A stretch of DNA of 64,000 nucleotides from Pararhodobacter marinus (GCF_003122215.1 NZ_QEYD01000014.1:47055-111054); one strand, 5' to 3'; counted from the stretch's first letter, positions 1-9,312 are shown. Made by a program: numbers and translations. The notes: generated by a model not told the origin, from the sequence alone.

Positions 1-496
1 CGCCGTCCACCACCTGCGCGCTCCAGTCGGTGTTCAGCGTCTGCGCGCGGATCTCCTCCAGCTTGCCAATGTTCAGCGGGGCGAGGCTCTCGCCTGAGCG
101 GGCATAGTAATGCCCTTTCCAAGAAATCGGCATCCCGCGCGGGGCGGGCGGCACTTCGAGCATGACCACGCGCGCGCCCTCCACATCCACCTCGTGGATC
201 TGGCGCAGGGTGATCGTGGGGTCGGCGCCTTGGGCGATCTGCTGCTTCAGACTGTCCAGGCGTTCACGCTCGGGCCGGTAACTGGTGCCCACCACCGCGC
301 GTGTCTGGTTGCTGACGCCGAACACCAGCCAGCCCGCCTCGGCGTCGCGCAGGTTCGCCTCGTTCGCGAGGGCCGAGAAATAGCGCCCGATCTTGTCGGT
401 GTCGTAATCGTTCGACGCCTCCTTGAACTCGACCACCTCGTTTTCCCAGGTGGCGATCAGGTCGGTCAGTTTGAGGCGCAGCTCGGCGGGGGTCAT
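1..496 (-). CDS. AlbA_2 (Schlafen-type) putative DNA-binding protein, 3' part outside window
   Basis: The reading frame starts at the ATG at 496 and is open to the left edge, giving about 165 residues of an incomplete protein. The N-terminal half fits the AlbA_2/Schlafen ATPase-like domain: the segment VVEFKEASNDYDTDKIGRYF is followed by ANEANLRDAEAGWLVFGVSN, then TLRQIHEVDVEGARVVMLEV and the KGHYYARSGES signature. In this family the domain often precedes RecG-like helicase or winged-helix parts, which cannot be seen here. The start overlaps the stop of the upstream methyltransferase gene (TGATG), so it is the last visible gene of the restriction-like operon. A role as its effector or DNA-binding partner is inference. 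Confidence 0.75.
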   Translation of the reverse strand, partial: MTPAELRLKLTDLIATWENEVVEFKEASNDYDTDKIGRYFSALANEANLRDAEAGWLVFGVSNQTRAVVGTSYRPERERLDSLKQQIAQGADPTITLRQIHEVDVEGARVVMLEVPPAPRGMPISWKGHYYARSGESLAPLNIGKLEEIRAQTLNTDWSAQVVDG

Positions 497-2376
497 CAGA
501 TGGCTTTGACGTCTGTATCGGGCGACAGGGATTTGAAGATCTGCTTCACGTTGATCTTGGTCGCGTCGTCCTTGAAGCCCGTGTCCTTGAACACCATGCG
601 CAGGGGGTGGCGGGTGGCGAGGGTTTTGACGAGGGTTTCATCCACGCCGTTGTCAAAGCAGGCGATCAGGGCGGTGCCGGCGACGGTAAAGATGGTCTTG
701 CCGTCAAGGCTCTCGCGGGTGATGGGCAGGGTCAGGTCAACGCCCCAGTCGAGCAGCACCTGAAACAGCAGGTCTTCGGGGGTGCGATCCGGTTTGATGT
801 TGTCCACGCGGGTCAGCAGGTCGGCCTGTGTTGTGGCGTCGGGGGTGTAATAGACATCGGCCATGTTCGAGCTGTCGATTTTCAGCACGCGAAAGCCCAC
901 ATCGCGGTTCCAGTCGGGGTGACACTCCCCTTCGAGGATTTTCGCCCCGGCGCGGCGGATGCGTTCTTTCGTAACTTCACAGATGTCACTGAAACCAAGC
1001 TTTCCCGCAGATGAATCCGCCTTGATGTTTTCTGGCAGTTGAACGGAAATAAACTTCCGGTTCACACCGTCCAAAGCACTGAGGCGCATCAAAGCATGTG
1101 ATGTCGTGCCAGAACCTGCAAAATAATCTAGAACTAAATCATCATCTTCATCGGCCACCTGTTCAATAAGTCTCTCAATGAGCGCAACTGGTTTTGGAAA
1201 CGGAAATACATCAGCATCGAAAAGGTCACGGACATCCTTTGTGCCATCCGCCGTGAAAACATCATCTATAACTGATCTGAATGAAATGAGCTCCGATACC
1301 ATGTCGCACCGAAATTTTTTCTCTCGCGGGCGCCCGTCATCCTTGGATGGAAAAATTATGCAGCCTTCTTCTATCAACTTCCTCATTTTGTCTCTGGAAT
1401 ATCGCCACCCTGAAGCTGGGCTGGCTGGGAAAACTCTACCAGTGTCTGGTTCGATCAGATCGTAGTGAAGATTTGGTCGTTGTGCCTCCGTCGCCAACCC
1501 AAGAATACTTCTACTCATCCAAGGGCCGCGCGGGTCGTTATCTGGGTTTTTGAACTTAGATTCGTCGCGCTTCACTCCACGAAGAGATGTTTCACCAGAT
1601 TTGGCATAAGCTATAATATATTCATGATCCGTAGATACATTTGACTTTGAACGCGTGTCTGTGAATTGTCTCGCCTTCCACACAAACTGCGCGATGAAGC
1701 TTGACGCGCCAAAAATCTCATCAGAAATTGTTCGCAGATTATGGATTTCTATGTCATCGCAACTTATTAGGGCAATCCCACCTTCAACCAACAGATTCTT
1801 GGATACCCTTAGCCGAGAATACATCATCGACAACCAGTCCGAATGAAACCGTCCATTCGATTGCGTATTAGCCACCAGCCGATTGCCTGCCTCATCCACC
1901 TGATTTGACTTGGCCAGAAACTCTGCCGTGCTTTCGGCAAAGTCATCCTCATAGACAAAATCATTCCCCGTATTATAGGGCGGGTCGATATAGATCATCT
2001 TGACCCTGCCCAGATAGGTCTCTTGCAGCAGCTTGAGCGCCTCAAGATTGTCGCCCTCGATGAACAGGTTGCGGGTGATGTCAAAATCCACCGACTCCGC
2101 CCGCACGGGCCGCAGGGTTTTCGCAATCGGGGCATTGGCCGTGATCAGCGCCTGCCGCTTGCCCGGCCAGTCCAGATGATAGCGCTCTTGCGGGCCGTCC
2201 ACGATGCTGCCCGACAATTCCTGCCGCAGCAGGTCGAAATCCACAGCGCGGCGCAGCGTGCCATCCGGCCCCCTGCTTTCCGTCACGCAGCCCGGAAACA
2301 GCGCCGCGATCCGCTCTACGTTCTGCGCGGTCAGGTCGGGGCTGTGCATCTTCAGCTTTTCAATCTCGTCACTCAT
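496..2376 (-). CDS. Site-specific DNA adenine methyltransferase, beta class (type III Mod-like)
   Basis: A 626-residue protein with the catalytic motif DPPYNTG at about residues 131-137 and the AdoMet-binding motif DYFAGSGTT at about 416-424. That order (motif IV before motif I) defines the beta class, to which type III Mod subunits belong. It should methylate adenine-N6 at a specific site to mark self DNA. The stretch between the motifs, where the target recognition domain lies, is clearly richer in A+T than the rest of the gene (about 980-1860), which suggests exchange of the specificity domain. Start and stop overlap the neighbours by 1-4 bases, so translation is probably coupled. No type III Res subunit follows it in the visible part. 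Confidence 0.88.
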   Translation of the reverse strand: MSDEIEKLKMHSPDLTAQNVERIAALFPGCVTESRGPDGTLRRAVDFDLLRQELSGSIVDGPQERYHLDWPGKRQALITANAPIAKTLRPVRAESVDFDITRNLFIEGDNLEALKLLQETYLGRVKMIYIDPPYNTGNDFVYEDDFAESTAEFLAKSNQVDEAGNRLVANTQSNGRFHSDWLSMMYSRLRVSKNLLVEGGIALISCDDIEIHNLRTISDEIFGASSFIAQFVWKARQFTDTRSKSNVSTDHEYIIAYAKSGETSLRGVKRDESKFKNPDNDPRGPWMSRSILGLATEAQRPNLHYDLIEPDTGRVFPASPASGWRYSRDKMRKLIEEGCIIFPSKDDGRPREKKFRCDMVSELISFRSVIDDVFTADGTKDVRDLFDADVFPFPKPVALIERLIEQVADEDDDLVLDYFAGSGTTSHALMRLSALDGVNRKFISVQLPENIKADSSAGKLGFSDICEVTKERIRRAGAKILEGECHPDWNRDVGFRVLKIDSSNMADVYYTPDATTQADLLTRVDNIKPDRTPEDLLFQVLLDWGVDLTLPITRESLDGKTIFTVAGTALIACFDNGVDETLVKTLATRHPLRMVFKDTGFKDDATKINVKQIFKSLSPDTDVKAI

Positions 2377-3059
2377 GGTTTCCCCCCGCCCGTTTGATCC
2401 GGGTCTGTCATACGGTCAAAGGCCGCCTGTGCCTCGGCCAATTGGCCGTGCAGCGTCACTTTGAGATTAAACTGGCTTTCGCGTTTCAGCTTGGATTGAA
2501 GCTGCGCAATCTCCCGCTCTTTTGCCCTGATTGCCGCCAGTCGCGCAAGGCGGGTCTCCACATCCTCCCCCGGCACGGGTGCGATCGGCATCAGCACGGA
2601 CAGCATCCTGTCATACAGCGCGCCCATGTTGACCGCCACAGGCAAAGGCACGCGGGGGGCGTCACGCGCGGTCCACTCCCCGCGCAAGGGATCGGACAGC
2701 ACCCATTTGCCGCGCTCCGCCTCGGACGGGCGTTTGTAGGCGGCGGCGGGTTGGATGCGGTCCCCCGCCACCAGCTCGAACATCAGCGGAAAGGGAATGG
2801 CGCGGTCAATGGCGCGCAGGATGTCGTCGTGCAGCGCATCGCCCTTGAGCGTGACGCGGAACACCTGAATTTCCGGCACGGCGGGCGTGGCTGGCAGGTT
2901 CAGCGTTTCGGGGGCAAGCTTGTGCGCCCAAGTGATCTGATCCACCTCGCGCACAAAACGGTCGCGCAGCGCCGTGCTGGCGGCGGCCCCGTCATAGATG
3001 CGGGTCTTGGGGATCACGCGTTTGAGCGCGGTCTGGGGCGGGTATTGATACAGCGTCAT
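2373..3059 (-). CDS. DUF4391 domain protein of restriction-like operon
   Basis: A 228-residue protein. The ATG at 3059 overlaps the helicase stop (ATGA) and is preferred over the longer open frame to 3269, which would run inside the helicase gene. It shows the DUF4391 hallmarks VDQITWAHKLAPETLNLPAT, IPFPLMFELVAGDRI and AAYKRPSEAERGKW, then a charged coiled-coil-like tail (about residues 165-215). DUF4391 proteins are repeatedly found between a helicase and an adenine methylase. Their biochemical role is not established, and they may be an adaptor or specificity factor for the helicase. Assignment to the family is by recognised sequence pattern only. Confidence 0.75.
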   Translation of the reverse strand: MTLYQYPPQTALKRVIPKTRIYDGAAASTALRDRFVREVDQITWAHKLAPETLNLPATPAVPEIQVFRVTLKGDALHDDILRAIDRAIPFPLMFELVAGDRIQPAAAYKRPSEAERGKWVLSDPLRGEWTARDAPRVPLPVAVNMGALYDRMLSVLMPIAPVPGEDVETRLARLAAIRAKEREIAQLQSKLKRESQFNLKVTLHGQLAEAQAAFDRMTDPDQTGGGKP

Positions 3060-6000
3060 GGGTCGCGCACCACGATGAAGGCGATGAGTTCGAAATCCTC
3101 CAGCCCCGCGATGGTCTGGGTCAGTGCGGTGGTATGGCCGCCCGAGAACAGGCTGTCGATGTCGCGTTCTTCCTTGACCTCGATCATCGAGCGGATGGCG
3201 TCGTTGAGCAGGCCCGAATATGTCCCCATCTTGCGCCCGTCCTGCGTTTCCGCATTGAAGGCGGTGCAAAGGTCGCGAAATGGAATGGTGTTTCCCTTGC
3301 AGCCCGACCGGATCAGGTCGAGCAGGCGTTTGACTTGTGTCTGGTCGGCGATGATCTGCCCGTCCTGACCGATGTAGATCAGGTAATAGGGATGCAGGCG
3401 GTTCTGCTGGTTGACGTTCACGCTGTCATGGATGTTGCGCAGCGTGAAGATCACGCCGGGGTGCAGGCCGCGCTTGGGGTCGGACGGGATGACCGTGTGC
3501 AGCCCATGCGGCATGCGCGGCAGGTCGTCATGGGTCTTGAGGTAGTTGAGCAGGTCCATCCGGAAGTCGTTGAGGCCGAGGTCGGTGATGGAAATGCCGG
3601 TCTTCACGTCCTCCAGTTCGATCACCTCGTTCTGGAGGCGCTGAAGCTGGTCCTTGCGGTAGACTACGTCCGAGCTTTTGGAGGTGAGCACGTTATCCTC
3701 ACCGGTGCCCGCCATGTCGACGATGTGCATCCGGTTCTCAACGCGTTCCTTGAGATTGATGTATTCGTCCAGGCTGATGTCGGGCCAATAGTTGGACAGC
3801 TGAATCTGGGTGTTGGGCGAGCCGATCCTGTCGATCCGGCCAAAGCGCTGGACGATGCGGACAGGGTTCCAGTGGATGTCATAGTTGATCAGGTAGTCGC
3901 AATCCTGAAGGTTCTGTCCCTCGGATATGCAGTCGGTGCCGATCAGGATGTCCAGCTCAGCCGGATCATCGGGCATGATCTTGTCCTTCTCCTTGGCGCG
4001 GGGGGCAAAGAGCGTCAGGACGGACTGGAAGTCATAGTATTTCTTGAGCGTGGTGCGCGGGTTGCCAGAGCCGGTGACAATGCCGCTGTGAATGTTCTGT
4101 GCGTCGGCAAAATACGGTGCGAGCTGGTCAAACAGGTAGTTCGCGGTATCGGCATAGGCGGTGAAGACGACCACCTTGCGGTTGCCGACATTCAGCGGGT
4201 TGGCCATCTTGCCCGCGATCTCTGCGATCAGATGCTGCAGCTTCGCGTCATCCTCGGGCGTGACCTTCTCCATCTCGGCAATCAGGCCGTCGATGATGAT
4301 CTTGTCGACCGACAGCTCCTGCTTCCAGGCGGTGATGTCCATATCGGCTAGGTCGATCTTGATTTTCTTGCCGACCGAGAAATCCGCGAAGTCGTCGTCC
4401 TCATCCGCAACGGCCTCCAGGTCGATATCCAGATCCCCGACAGTCGCTGCTCCTCCCGCGGCCTCGAACTGCGCAATCGCATCAAGCGTCCGGCCGATAT
4501 TGCCAGACAGCGCTCCAAGGGTCTTGCGGAATGCATGGACCGAGCTTTCCAACCGCTTGAGCAGGTTGGTTGTCATCAGGGCTTGCAGACTCTTCTCGCG
4601 ATCAGCCTGTTTAAGCGTGCCTTTGCCGCCCTCGGTCTTGGTGTCATAGAGGTCTTCGTATTTCTTCAGGCGACTGGGCTGGATGTAGTTGACCGGTGCA
4701 TAGACGGCCATTTTCAGATCACTCAGCTGTGCGAAGATCTCGTTGAACCCGATGACATCGTCACGGTGCGTAATCGGCAGATGATGTGACAACGGCTTCA
4801 GTCGCGTTGGAAATTTGCCGATGTCCGCTGTGTCGTAGAAGGTTTCGATATGCTTGCGGGAGCGCGCGATCGTCACCGCATCGAGCAGCTCGAAGAAATC
4901 AAAATCCAGTGCCCTCAGGATGGAGGCTGGCGTCCTTTGATCCGGGGGTAAGTTTGACCAGACGTTAAACGCAGTCTGCGCACGACGAAATATCTCTTCC
5001 ACGCTGGTTTTGGTTTTCAGGTTCTTGCTCAGGGCATCTGAATGCCCTTCATAGGCAAGCGCCAGCTGATTTCTGAGATCTGTGAAACGATTGTTAACCG
5101 GCGTCGCCGACAACATCAGGACTTTGGTCTTGACCCCGGCCTTGATCACCTGGTTCATCAGACGTTGGTAACGGGTCTCGCGGTCCTTGTAGACATCGTT
5201 GTTCCGGAAGTTGTGGGATTCATCGATGACGACCAGATCGTAATTGCCCCAGTTCACACGATCGAGCCGCATCCCGAATGACTCGCCAGACGTTCGTGAA
5301 AGGTCCGTATGGCATAACACGTCGTACCGAAACCGGTCCTTGGCGAAAATGTTGGTGGTCAGGTTTGCATTATAATTGCGCCAGTTGTCTGCCAGCTTTT
5401 TCGGACACAGGACCAGAACGTCCTTGTTGCGCAGTTCGTAATACTTCACCACCGCCAGAGCCGTGAAGGTTTTGCCCAGCCCCACACTGTCGGCTAGAAT
5501 GCACCCGTTATAAGTTTCCAGCTTGTTGATAACGCCTACGGCGGCATCTCGCTGGAAATTGAAGAGCTTCTGCCAAACAAGACTTTCAAGATAACCCGTT
5601 CGATCCTTAGGCAGAACGTCCTCATCGATCTCGCTCAGGAAGTCGCTGAACAGGTTGAACAGAATCATGAAGTAGACCCGCTCGGCAGGGTTCTCCTGGT
5701 ACACGGACTCGATGTGCTCAAGGACCTCGGCCGTGACATCTCGCAGCTTTTCCTCATCATTCCAGATCTGGTCAAAGAGGTTCAGGTAGGTCTGCGCAAA
5801 CTGGGGCTCATCCATGACCTGTGTGTAACTTGAGATCGCATCCCCCCGCTGATACCCTAGGTCAACAGCGGTAAACCCTGACAGCGGCATATAGGCCGCA
5901 CCGGTCTCGGACCGCTGCACATGTCCGAACTGCTGCATCGGTGCTGATGTGACGTTCGATTTGAATCGCGCCCTCTTGCGGATCCAGTTCGCACATTCCC

Positions 6001-6316
6001 GCGCGACCGCCCGTTGAGTCATTTTGTTCCGAAGCTGAATTTCAAACTCGCTGCCTGACAGCGTTTCTGCCGCTCGCCCCCTGGGAATGAAAAACTCACG
6101 TCTCTCCTTCTTGATGCGGTCGATCGCGCCGTTTGGGGTAAACGTCGGTGTGGTAAAGATGAACTCAAACTCTTTTAGTTCACTTAATTCCGTTTTCAGG
6201 GCATCGAATGCGTAAATTGAGAAGCACGCAGCGGCGACCCGAAATTTCGACGCGCCGGACAGCTCGCTTTTCAGATCATCTCCCAGCAGCGTGGTTGTGT
6301 TGTCGATAATCCGCAA
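3056..6316 (-). CDS. PLD-like/SNF2-type DEAD-like helicase of restriction-like operon
   Basis: A 1086-residue superfamily 2 ATPase. Residues 1-220 look like a degenerate phospholipase D-like module (MRIIDNTTTLL, then SGFTAVDLGYQRGDAIS), but no intact HKD catalytic motif is seen. The helicase core follows: Walker A ILADSVGLGKTFTA near residue 275, DESH box VVIDESHNF near 365, motif III LMLSATPVNNR, motif V IGTDCISEGQNLQ and motif VI VQRFGRIDRIGS near 825. It is first in a four-gene operon with DUF4391, an adenine methylase and an AlbA_2 protein. It probably translocates on DNA as the ATP-driven part of a defence system. No nuclease active site was recognised in it. Confidence 0.82.
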   Translation of the reverse strand: MRIIDNTTTLLGDDLKSELSGASKFRVAAACFSIYAFDALKTELSELKEFEFIFTTPTFTPNGAIDRIKKERREFFIPRGRAAETLSGSEFEIQLRNKMTQRAVARECANWIRKRARFKSNVTSAPMQQFGHVQRSETGAAYMPLSGFTAVDLGYQRGDAISSYTQVMDEPQFAQTYLNLFDQIWNDEEKLRDVTAEVLEHIESVYQENPAERVYFMILFNLFSDFLSEIDEDVLPKDRTGYLESLVWQKLFNFQRDAAVGVINKLETYNGCILADSVGLGKTFTALAVVKYYELRNKDVLVLCPKKLADNWRNYNANLTTNIFAKDRFRYDVLCHTDLSRTSGESFGMRLDRVNWGNYDLVVIDESHNFRNNDVYKDRETRYQRLMNQVIKAGVKTKVLMLSATPVNNRFTDLRNQLALAYEGHSDALSKNLKTKTSVEEIFRRAQTAFNVWSNLPPDQRTPASILRALDFDFFELLDAVTIARSRKHIETFYDTADIGKFPTRLKPLSHHLPITHRDDVIGFNEIFAQLSDLKMAVYAPVNYIQPSRLKKYEDLYDTKTEGGKGTLKQADREKSLQALMTTNLLKRLESSVHAFRKTLGALSGNIGRTLDAIAQFEAAGGAATVGDLDIDLEAVADEDDDFADFSVGKKIKIDLADMDITAWKQELSVDKIIIDGLIAEMEKVTPEDDAKLQHLIAEIAGKMANPLNVGNRKVVVFTAYADTANYLFDQLAPYFADAQNIHSGIVTGSGNPRTTLKKYYDFQSVLTLFAPRAKEKDKIMPDDPAELDILIGTDCISEGQNLQDCDYLINYDIHWNPVRIVQRFGRIDRIGSPNTQIQLSNYWPDISLDEYINLKERVENRMHIVDMAGTGEDNVLTSKSSDVVYRKDQLQRLQNEVIELEDVKTGISITDLGLNDFRMDLLNYLKTHDDLPRMPHGLHTVIPSDPKRGLHPGVIFTLRNIHDSVNVNQQNRLHPYYLIYIGQDGQIIADQTQVKRLLDLIRSGCKGNTIPFRDLCTAFNAETQDGRKMGTYSGLLNDAIRSMIEVKEERDIDSLFSGGHTTALTQTIAGLEDFELIAFIVVRDP

Positions 6317-6634
6317 AAGTTCCCCCAGAGGTCACATGTCCAGCAATAATGTCACACTAACTCTCACGGGTGGATGTGCAACGCCCTGAAAATAAATGCG
6401 CAAAGCTGTTCGTGCTGTCAAAGACATGAAATCGCGTCAACGGGCGAAGCCAAGCGTCAGTCTTCATGTGCATTTCCCTCACTTGGGCCAGCGCAAATTA
6501 CAGCTGCAGCGAACTTCAGTTTAGTCTTGCTTTGCCGCTAGATAGCCGCATCATCAATCTTGTCAGGATCGAGTGCCATCTCTCCTTCTTCTGGATTTTG
6601 TCTGGTTTGTGCGCAATGTCGTTGAGCGCGCACT
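6317..6634. other. Intergenic region upstream of restriction-like operon
   Basis: This 318-base stretch is less GC-rich than the flanking genes and holds no convincing reading frame. It must contain the promoter of the minus-strand helicase operon. No operator or RNA structure could be assigned by eye. Confidence 0.4.
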
Positions 6635-6892
6635 TCATGCATACCCCCGCCGCTTCTTCACCGCGGCAAGCTTCATCAGCGCGGTGACGGCGCGCCCTTC
6701 ATCCGGATGCTGCTCGATCATCATCTGCCCGCGCGCGCCGATGCGGCCCCATTCACGTACGAGGCTCGCCCCGCCGAAGAGATCGGGCTGAATGCTCATG
6801 CGGTAAAATCGCCGCATGTTGCAGGCTGGATCGATCCGCCGCATCCGTAGCTCGGTGGGGAAGATCTCCAGTTGGCTGACGCTATCAAACAT
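6635..6892 (-). CDS. Small WGR-domain protein
   Basis: An 85-residue protein almost entirely made of a WGR-type domain (FYRMSIQPDLFGGASLVREW, then GRIGARGQMMIEQHPDEGRA). WGR domains occur in PARP enzymes and DNA-repair proteins and, as free-standing small proteins, on alphaproteobacterial plasmids. They bind nucleic acid or protein partners. Free-standing copies have no proven function. The gene lies upstream-unlinked between the restriction-like operon and the backbone genes, and no strong ribosome binding site precedes the ATG at 6892. An internal start at 6817 (MRRF) would leave most of the domain intact. Confidence 0.7.
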   Translation of the reverse strand: MFDSVSQLEIFPTELRMRRIDPACNMRRFYRMSIQPDLFGGASLVREWGRIGARGQMMIEQHPDEGRAVTALMKLAAVKKRRGYA

Positions 6893-6979
6893 GTCGCAAT
6901 CCGGTCGCGGGGTTTATGCCATGATATCAGGTGGAAGCGCGTGCTTCCACCGTGATGTCCCCCGTGAGGGCAAAGGGGC

Positions 6980-7912
6980 TCACGCCCCCTTCTCGAACTT
7001 CATGACCGGGATGCCGAGCTTTTTGGCCTTGTCGGCGAGGTTCTCCTGGATGCCGGTGCCCGGGAAGACGAGAACACCCACGGGGAGCACATCCAGCATC
7101 GCGTCGTTGCGCTTGAAAGGCGCGGCCTTGGCGTGCTTGCTCCAGTCCGGCTTGAAGGCCACCTGCGTCACGCCGCGGGCCTCGGCCCATTTGGCGGCGA
7201 TGAGTTCTGCGCCCTTCGGGCTTCCACCATGCAGAAGGACCATGTCGGGATGTTTGGTCCGGACCTGATCGAGCTTGCCCCAGATCAGGCGGTGATCGTT
7301 GAAGTCGGTTCCACCGGTGAGGGCGACTTTGGGGCCTGCGGGGAGCATCACCTCGGTTTCCGCGCGGCGCTTGGCGGCGAGGAAGTCGCGGCTGTCAATG
7401 AGCGCCGCAGTCATGTGCTGGCGGTTCACCATCGAGCCGGTGCGGGGGCGCCAGGTCGATCCCGTGTGATGGACAAACTCGGTGGCGGCGTGATCGCGCA
7501 TCATGTCCATGCAGTTGCGCCGTTCGATCAGCGTCAGGCCTTCGGCCGTCAGGCGCTCGAGTTCGGTGGATTTCACCTCGGAGCCGTCCTGCTCGCGCTG
7601 GAGGCGGCGCTGCGCCTGTTCGTTCTCATCGAGCGACCGCTCAATCCTCGCCGTGGCGCGGTGGAAGAGGTTGACCTGGCCCCAGAGCACCTCTTCGAGG
7701 TCGGGTTCCATGCGGGTGTCTTCCAGGCTCGCGACGAGGGCATCGAAGATGTCGGCGACGGCAACTGCAAGGCGCTGCCCATCGGGCATCGGGCGCGGAT
7801 CGGGCTCGTCAAAGGGGCGGTAGCCGTAAAGCTGCAGCTCGTCGAGCGCATGGGCGGTCTGGGATGCGGTGTGGGCGGGTTCATACGCGTCGTCGTGGGT
7901 GTGGATCGTCAT
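6980..7912 (-). CDS. DUF2493 / SLOG-family protein
   Basis: A 310-residue protein. Its C-terminal third matches the DUF2493 (YspA, cpYpsA-related SLOG) Rossmann-like domain: VALTGGTDFNDHRLIWGKLD is followed by VLLHGGSPKGAELIAAKWAE and then VLVFPGTGIQENLADKAKKL. SLOG domains bind nucleotide-derived ligands such as ADP-ribose or NAD metabolites. The N-terminal 190 residues are helical with no recognised domain. A clear GGAGG lies 8 bases before the ATG at 7912. The gene is typical of the accessory backbone of rhodobacterial and rhizobial plasmids, and its physiological role is unknown. Confidence 0.78.
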   Translation of the reverse strand: MTIHTHDDAYEPAHTASQTAHALDELQLYGYRPFDEPDPRPMPDGQRLAVAVADIFDALVASLEDTRMEPDLEEVLWGQVNLFHRATARIERSLDENEQAQRRLQREQDGSEVKSTELERLTAEGLTLIERRNCMDMMRDHAATEFVHHTGSTWRPRTGSMVNRQHMTAALIDSRDFLAAKRRAETEVMLPAGPKVALTGGTDFNDHRLIWGKLDQVRTKHPDMVLLHGGSPKGAELIAAKWAEARGVTQVAFKPDWSKHAKAAPFKRNDAMLDVLPVGVLVFPGTGIQENLADKAKKLGIPVMKFEKGA

Positions 7913-8277
7913 CGGTTCTTGCCTCCGGGCCTATCTCGTCCGCGCGTCATCCCGCGCGGCCTTCATGGGCTGCGAAAGCCGTCACGGGGGACGCCCCTTC
8001 ACCCCCTTTCGGGGCCGGAACGCATGTGGAGGAGGACGGGGGGCGGCTAATTTGCTTCGCGATGCAAAGGCGGCTCTGCCGCCGGCGGAAATCAGTCGCT
8101 CCCCGTCCTTGAAGGGGCGTCCCCTTTGACGGCCGCCTGCCCATCTCTTGAAGGCCGCTCGGGTGTCGGGTGGATGAGATTTACCCGGGAAGAGGCAAAA
8201 GGTGATGATCCACACCCATGACAGGACGGCAGGACCTCTACCCCCTCAGCCCCTGACCACCCTCTGCGCGATGCGGC
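7913..8277. repeat. Intergenic region with long inverted repeat
   Basis: No convincing gene lies here. The stretch holds a perfect 15-base inverted repeat, GGGGACGCCCCTTCA at 7987-8001 and its complement at 8110-8124, separated by 108 bases. Between the arms is a G/C-rich hairpin-forming segment (GGCGGCTCTGCCGCC near 8070). It could be an mRNA structure ahead of the gene starting at 7912 or a remnant of a mobile element end. No flanking target duplication was found. Confidence 0.4.
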
Positions 8278-9309
8278 TCAGCCCAACAGGCGTTGGCGAT
8301 CCTCAAGCCCGATCTGCCCTGCCAGATGCTGGCGCAGCGCCTCTTTGCCGGTCGCCCGGAGATCATCGTTGAAATCCCCGAGCCGTGGTTCCAGCACCCG
8401 TACGGCAATCCCGGCATCAAGGGCTCTGGCGCGCAACCTCTCTGCCGCGCGTTGCCCGGCCGGATCGCGGTCGATCGCGATGTAGAGGCGCTGCAATCCC
8501 TCTGGCAGCAGGACGGCCCCGAGGTGACCCGACGAGAGCGCCGCCCAGACGGGAAGGCCGGGGGACGCCTCGAACAGGGACAGCATGGTCTCGATGCCCT
8601 CGCCGATCACGAGGATGTCGTCATGCGGGGTCAGCCTGACAGCATTGCCGAGGAGGTGACCCATGGCACGCCGCTGCGTTTTGACCGCCGCCTTGCCCTT
8701 GCCGTCGTGCGCCAGCCAAGTCCGATGCACACCCTGCAGGGCCCCTGCCCCATCGGTGACCGCAGCGATCAATGCTGGTCGGGGAATGCTCTTGGTCTGG
8801 CCTTCATCCCGATGCCAGCATTTCGGGTGGAAGCGAAGGGCGCTCATCGTGCCGCCTTGGGTGATGCCCCGGGCTCGGAGGTAGGTGTCGGCAAGCGTGC
8901 CTGCGACCGGCAGCGAGGCTGCGAAGAGCCGCGCAGCCGCCGCTGGCGTGCCACCGGGGGCTTTGGCCTTCTTCGGCACTGGTGCATCCGGGAGAACCGG
9001 CTGCGGACGGCCCAGATGCGCCCGGGCCTCGGCCAGAAGATCGGGAAAGCGGGAGATCCCGGTCCTCTCGCGGATGATGTCGAGAAGATCGCCATGCTCG
9101 CCCGTGGCACCATCGGTGAACTTGCCGGCCGCGCCCGGCCCCGACGCAGGCCCGGTCAGCCGCACGAAGAGCGACCGGCCGGGATTGTTCTGCAGATCGC
9201 CAACGATCCAGTAGGATCCTTCCCGCCGCCCGGCGGGAAGGTAATGGCGACACACGCTCTCGGCACTCTCCGCCAATGCGCGGATCAGATCTTCGGTCTC
9301 GGAATACAT
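8278..9309 (-). CDS. Toprim-domain protein, plasmid primase-like
   Basis: A 343-residue protein with an N-terminal DUF7146/CHC2-replacing region (residues 1-100: YWIVGDLQNNPGRSLFVRL, AGKFTDGATGEHGDLLDIIR) and a C-terminal toprim domain. The toprim motifs are VIGEGIETML near residue 235 (catalytic Glu) and LYIAIDRDPAGQRAAERL near 275 (DxD). The family is found on plasmids and integrative elements and is presumed to make primers or act in DNA replication or repair. No complete zinc-finger CHC2 motif is seen. GGAGGG precedes the start, which lies only 3 bases after the stop of the strawberry-notch gene, so the two are co-transcribed. Confidence 0.8.
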   Translation of the reverse strand: MYSETEDLIRALAESAESVCRHYLPAGRREGSYWIVGDLQNNPGRSLFVRLTGPASGPGAAGKFTDGATGEHGDLLDIIRERTGISRFPDLLAEARAHLGRPQPVLPDAPVPKKAKAPGGTPAAAARLFAASLPVAGTLADTYLRARGITQGGTMSALRFHPKCWHRDEGQTKSIPRPALIAAVTDGAGALQGVHRTWLAHDGKGKAAVKTQRRAMGHLLGNAVRLTPHDDILVIGEGIETMLSLFEASPGLPVWAALSSGHLGAVLLPEGLQRLYIAIDRDPAGQRAAERLRARALDAGIAVRVLEPRLGDFNDDLRATGKEALRQHLAGQIGLEDRQRLLG

Positions 9310-9312
9310 GGC

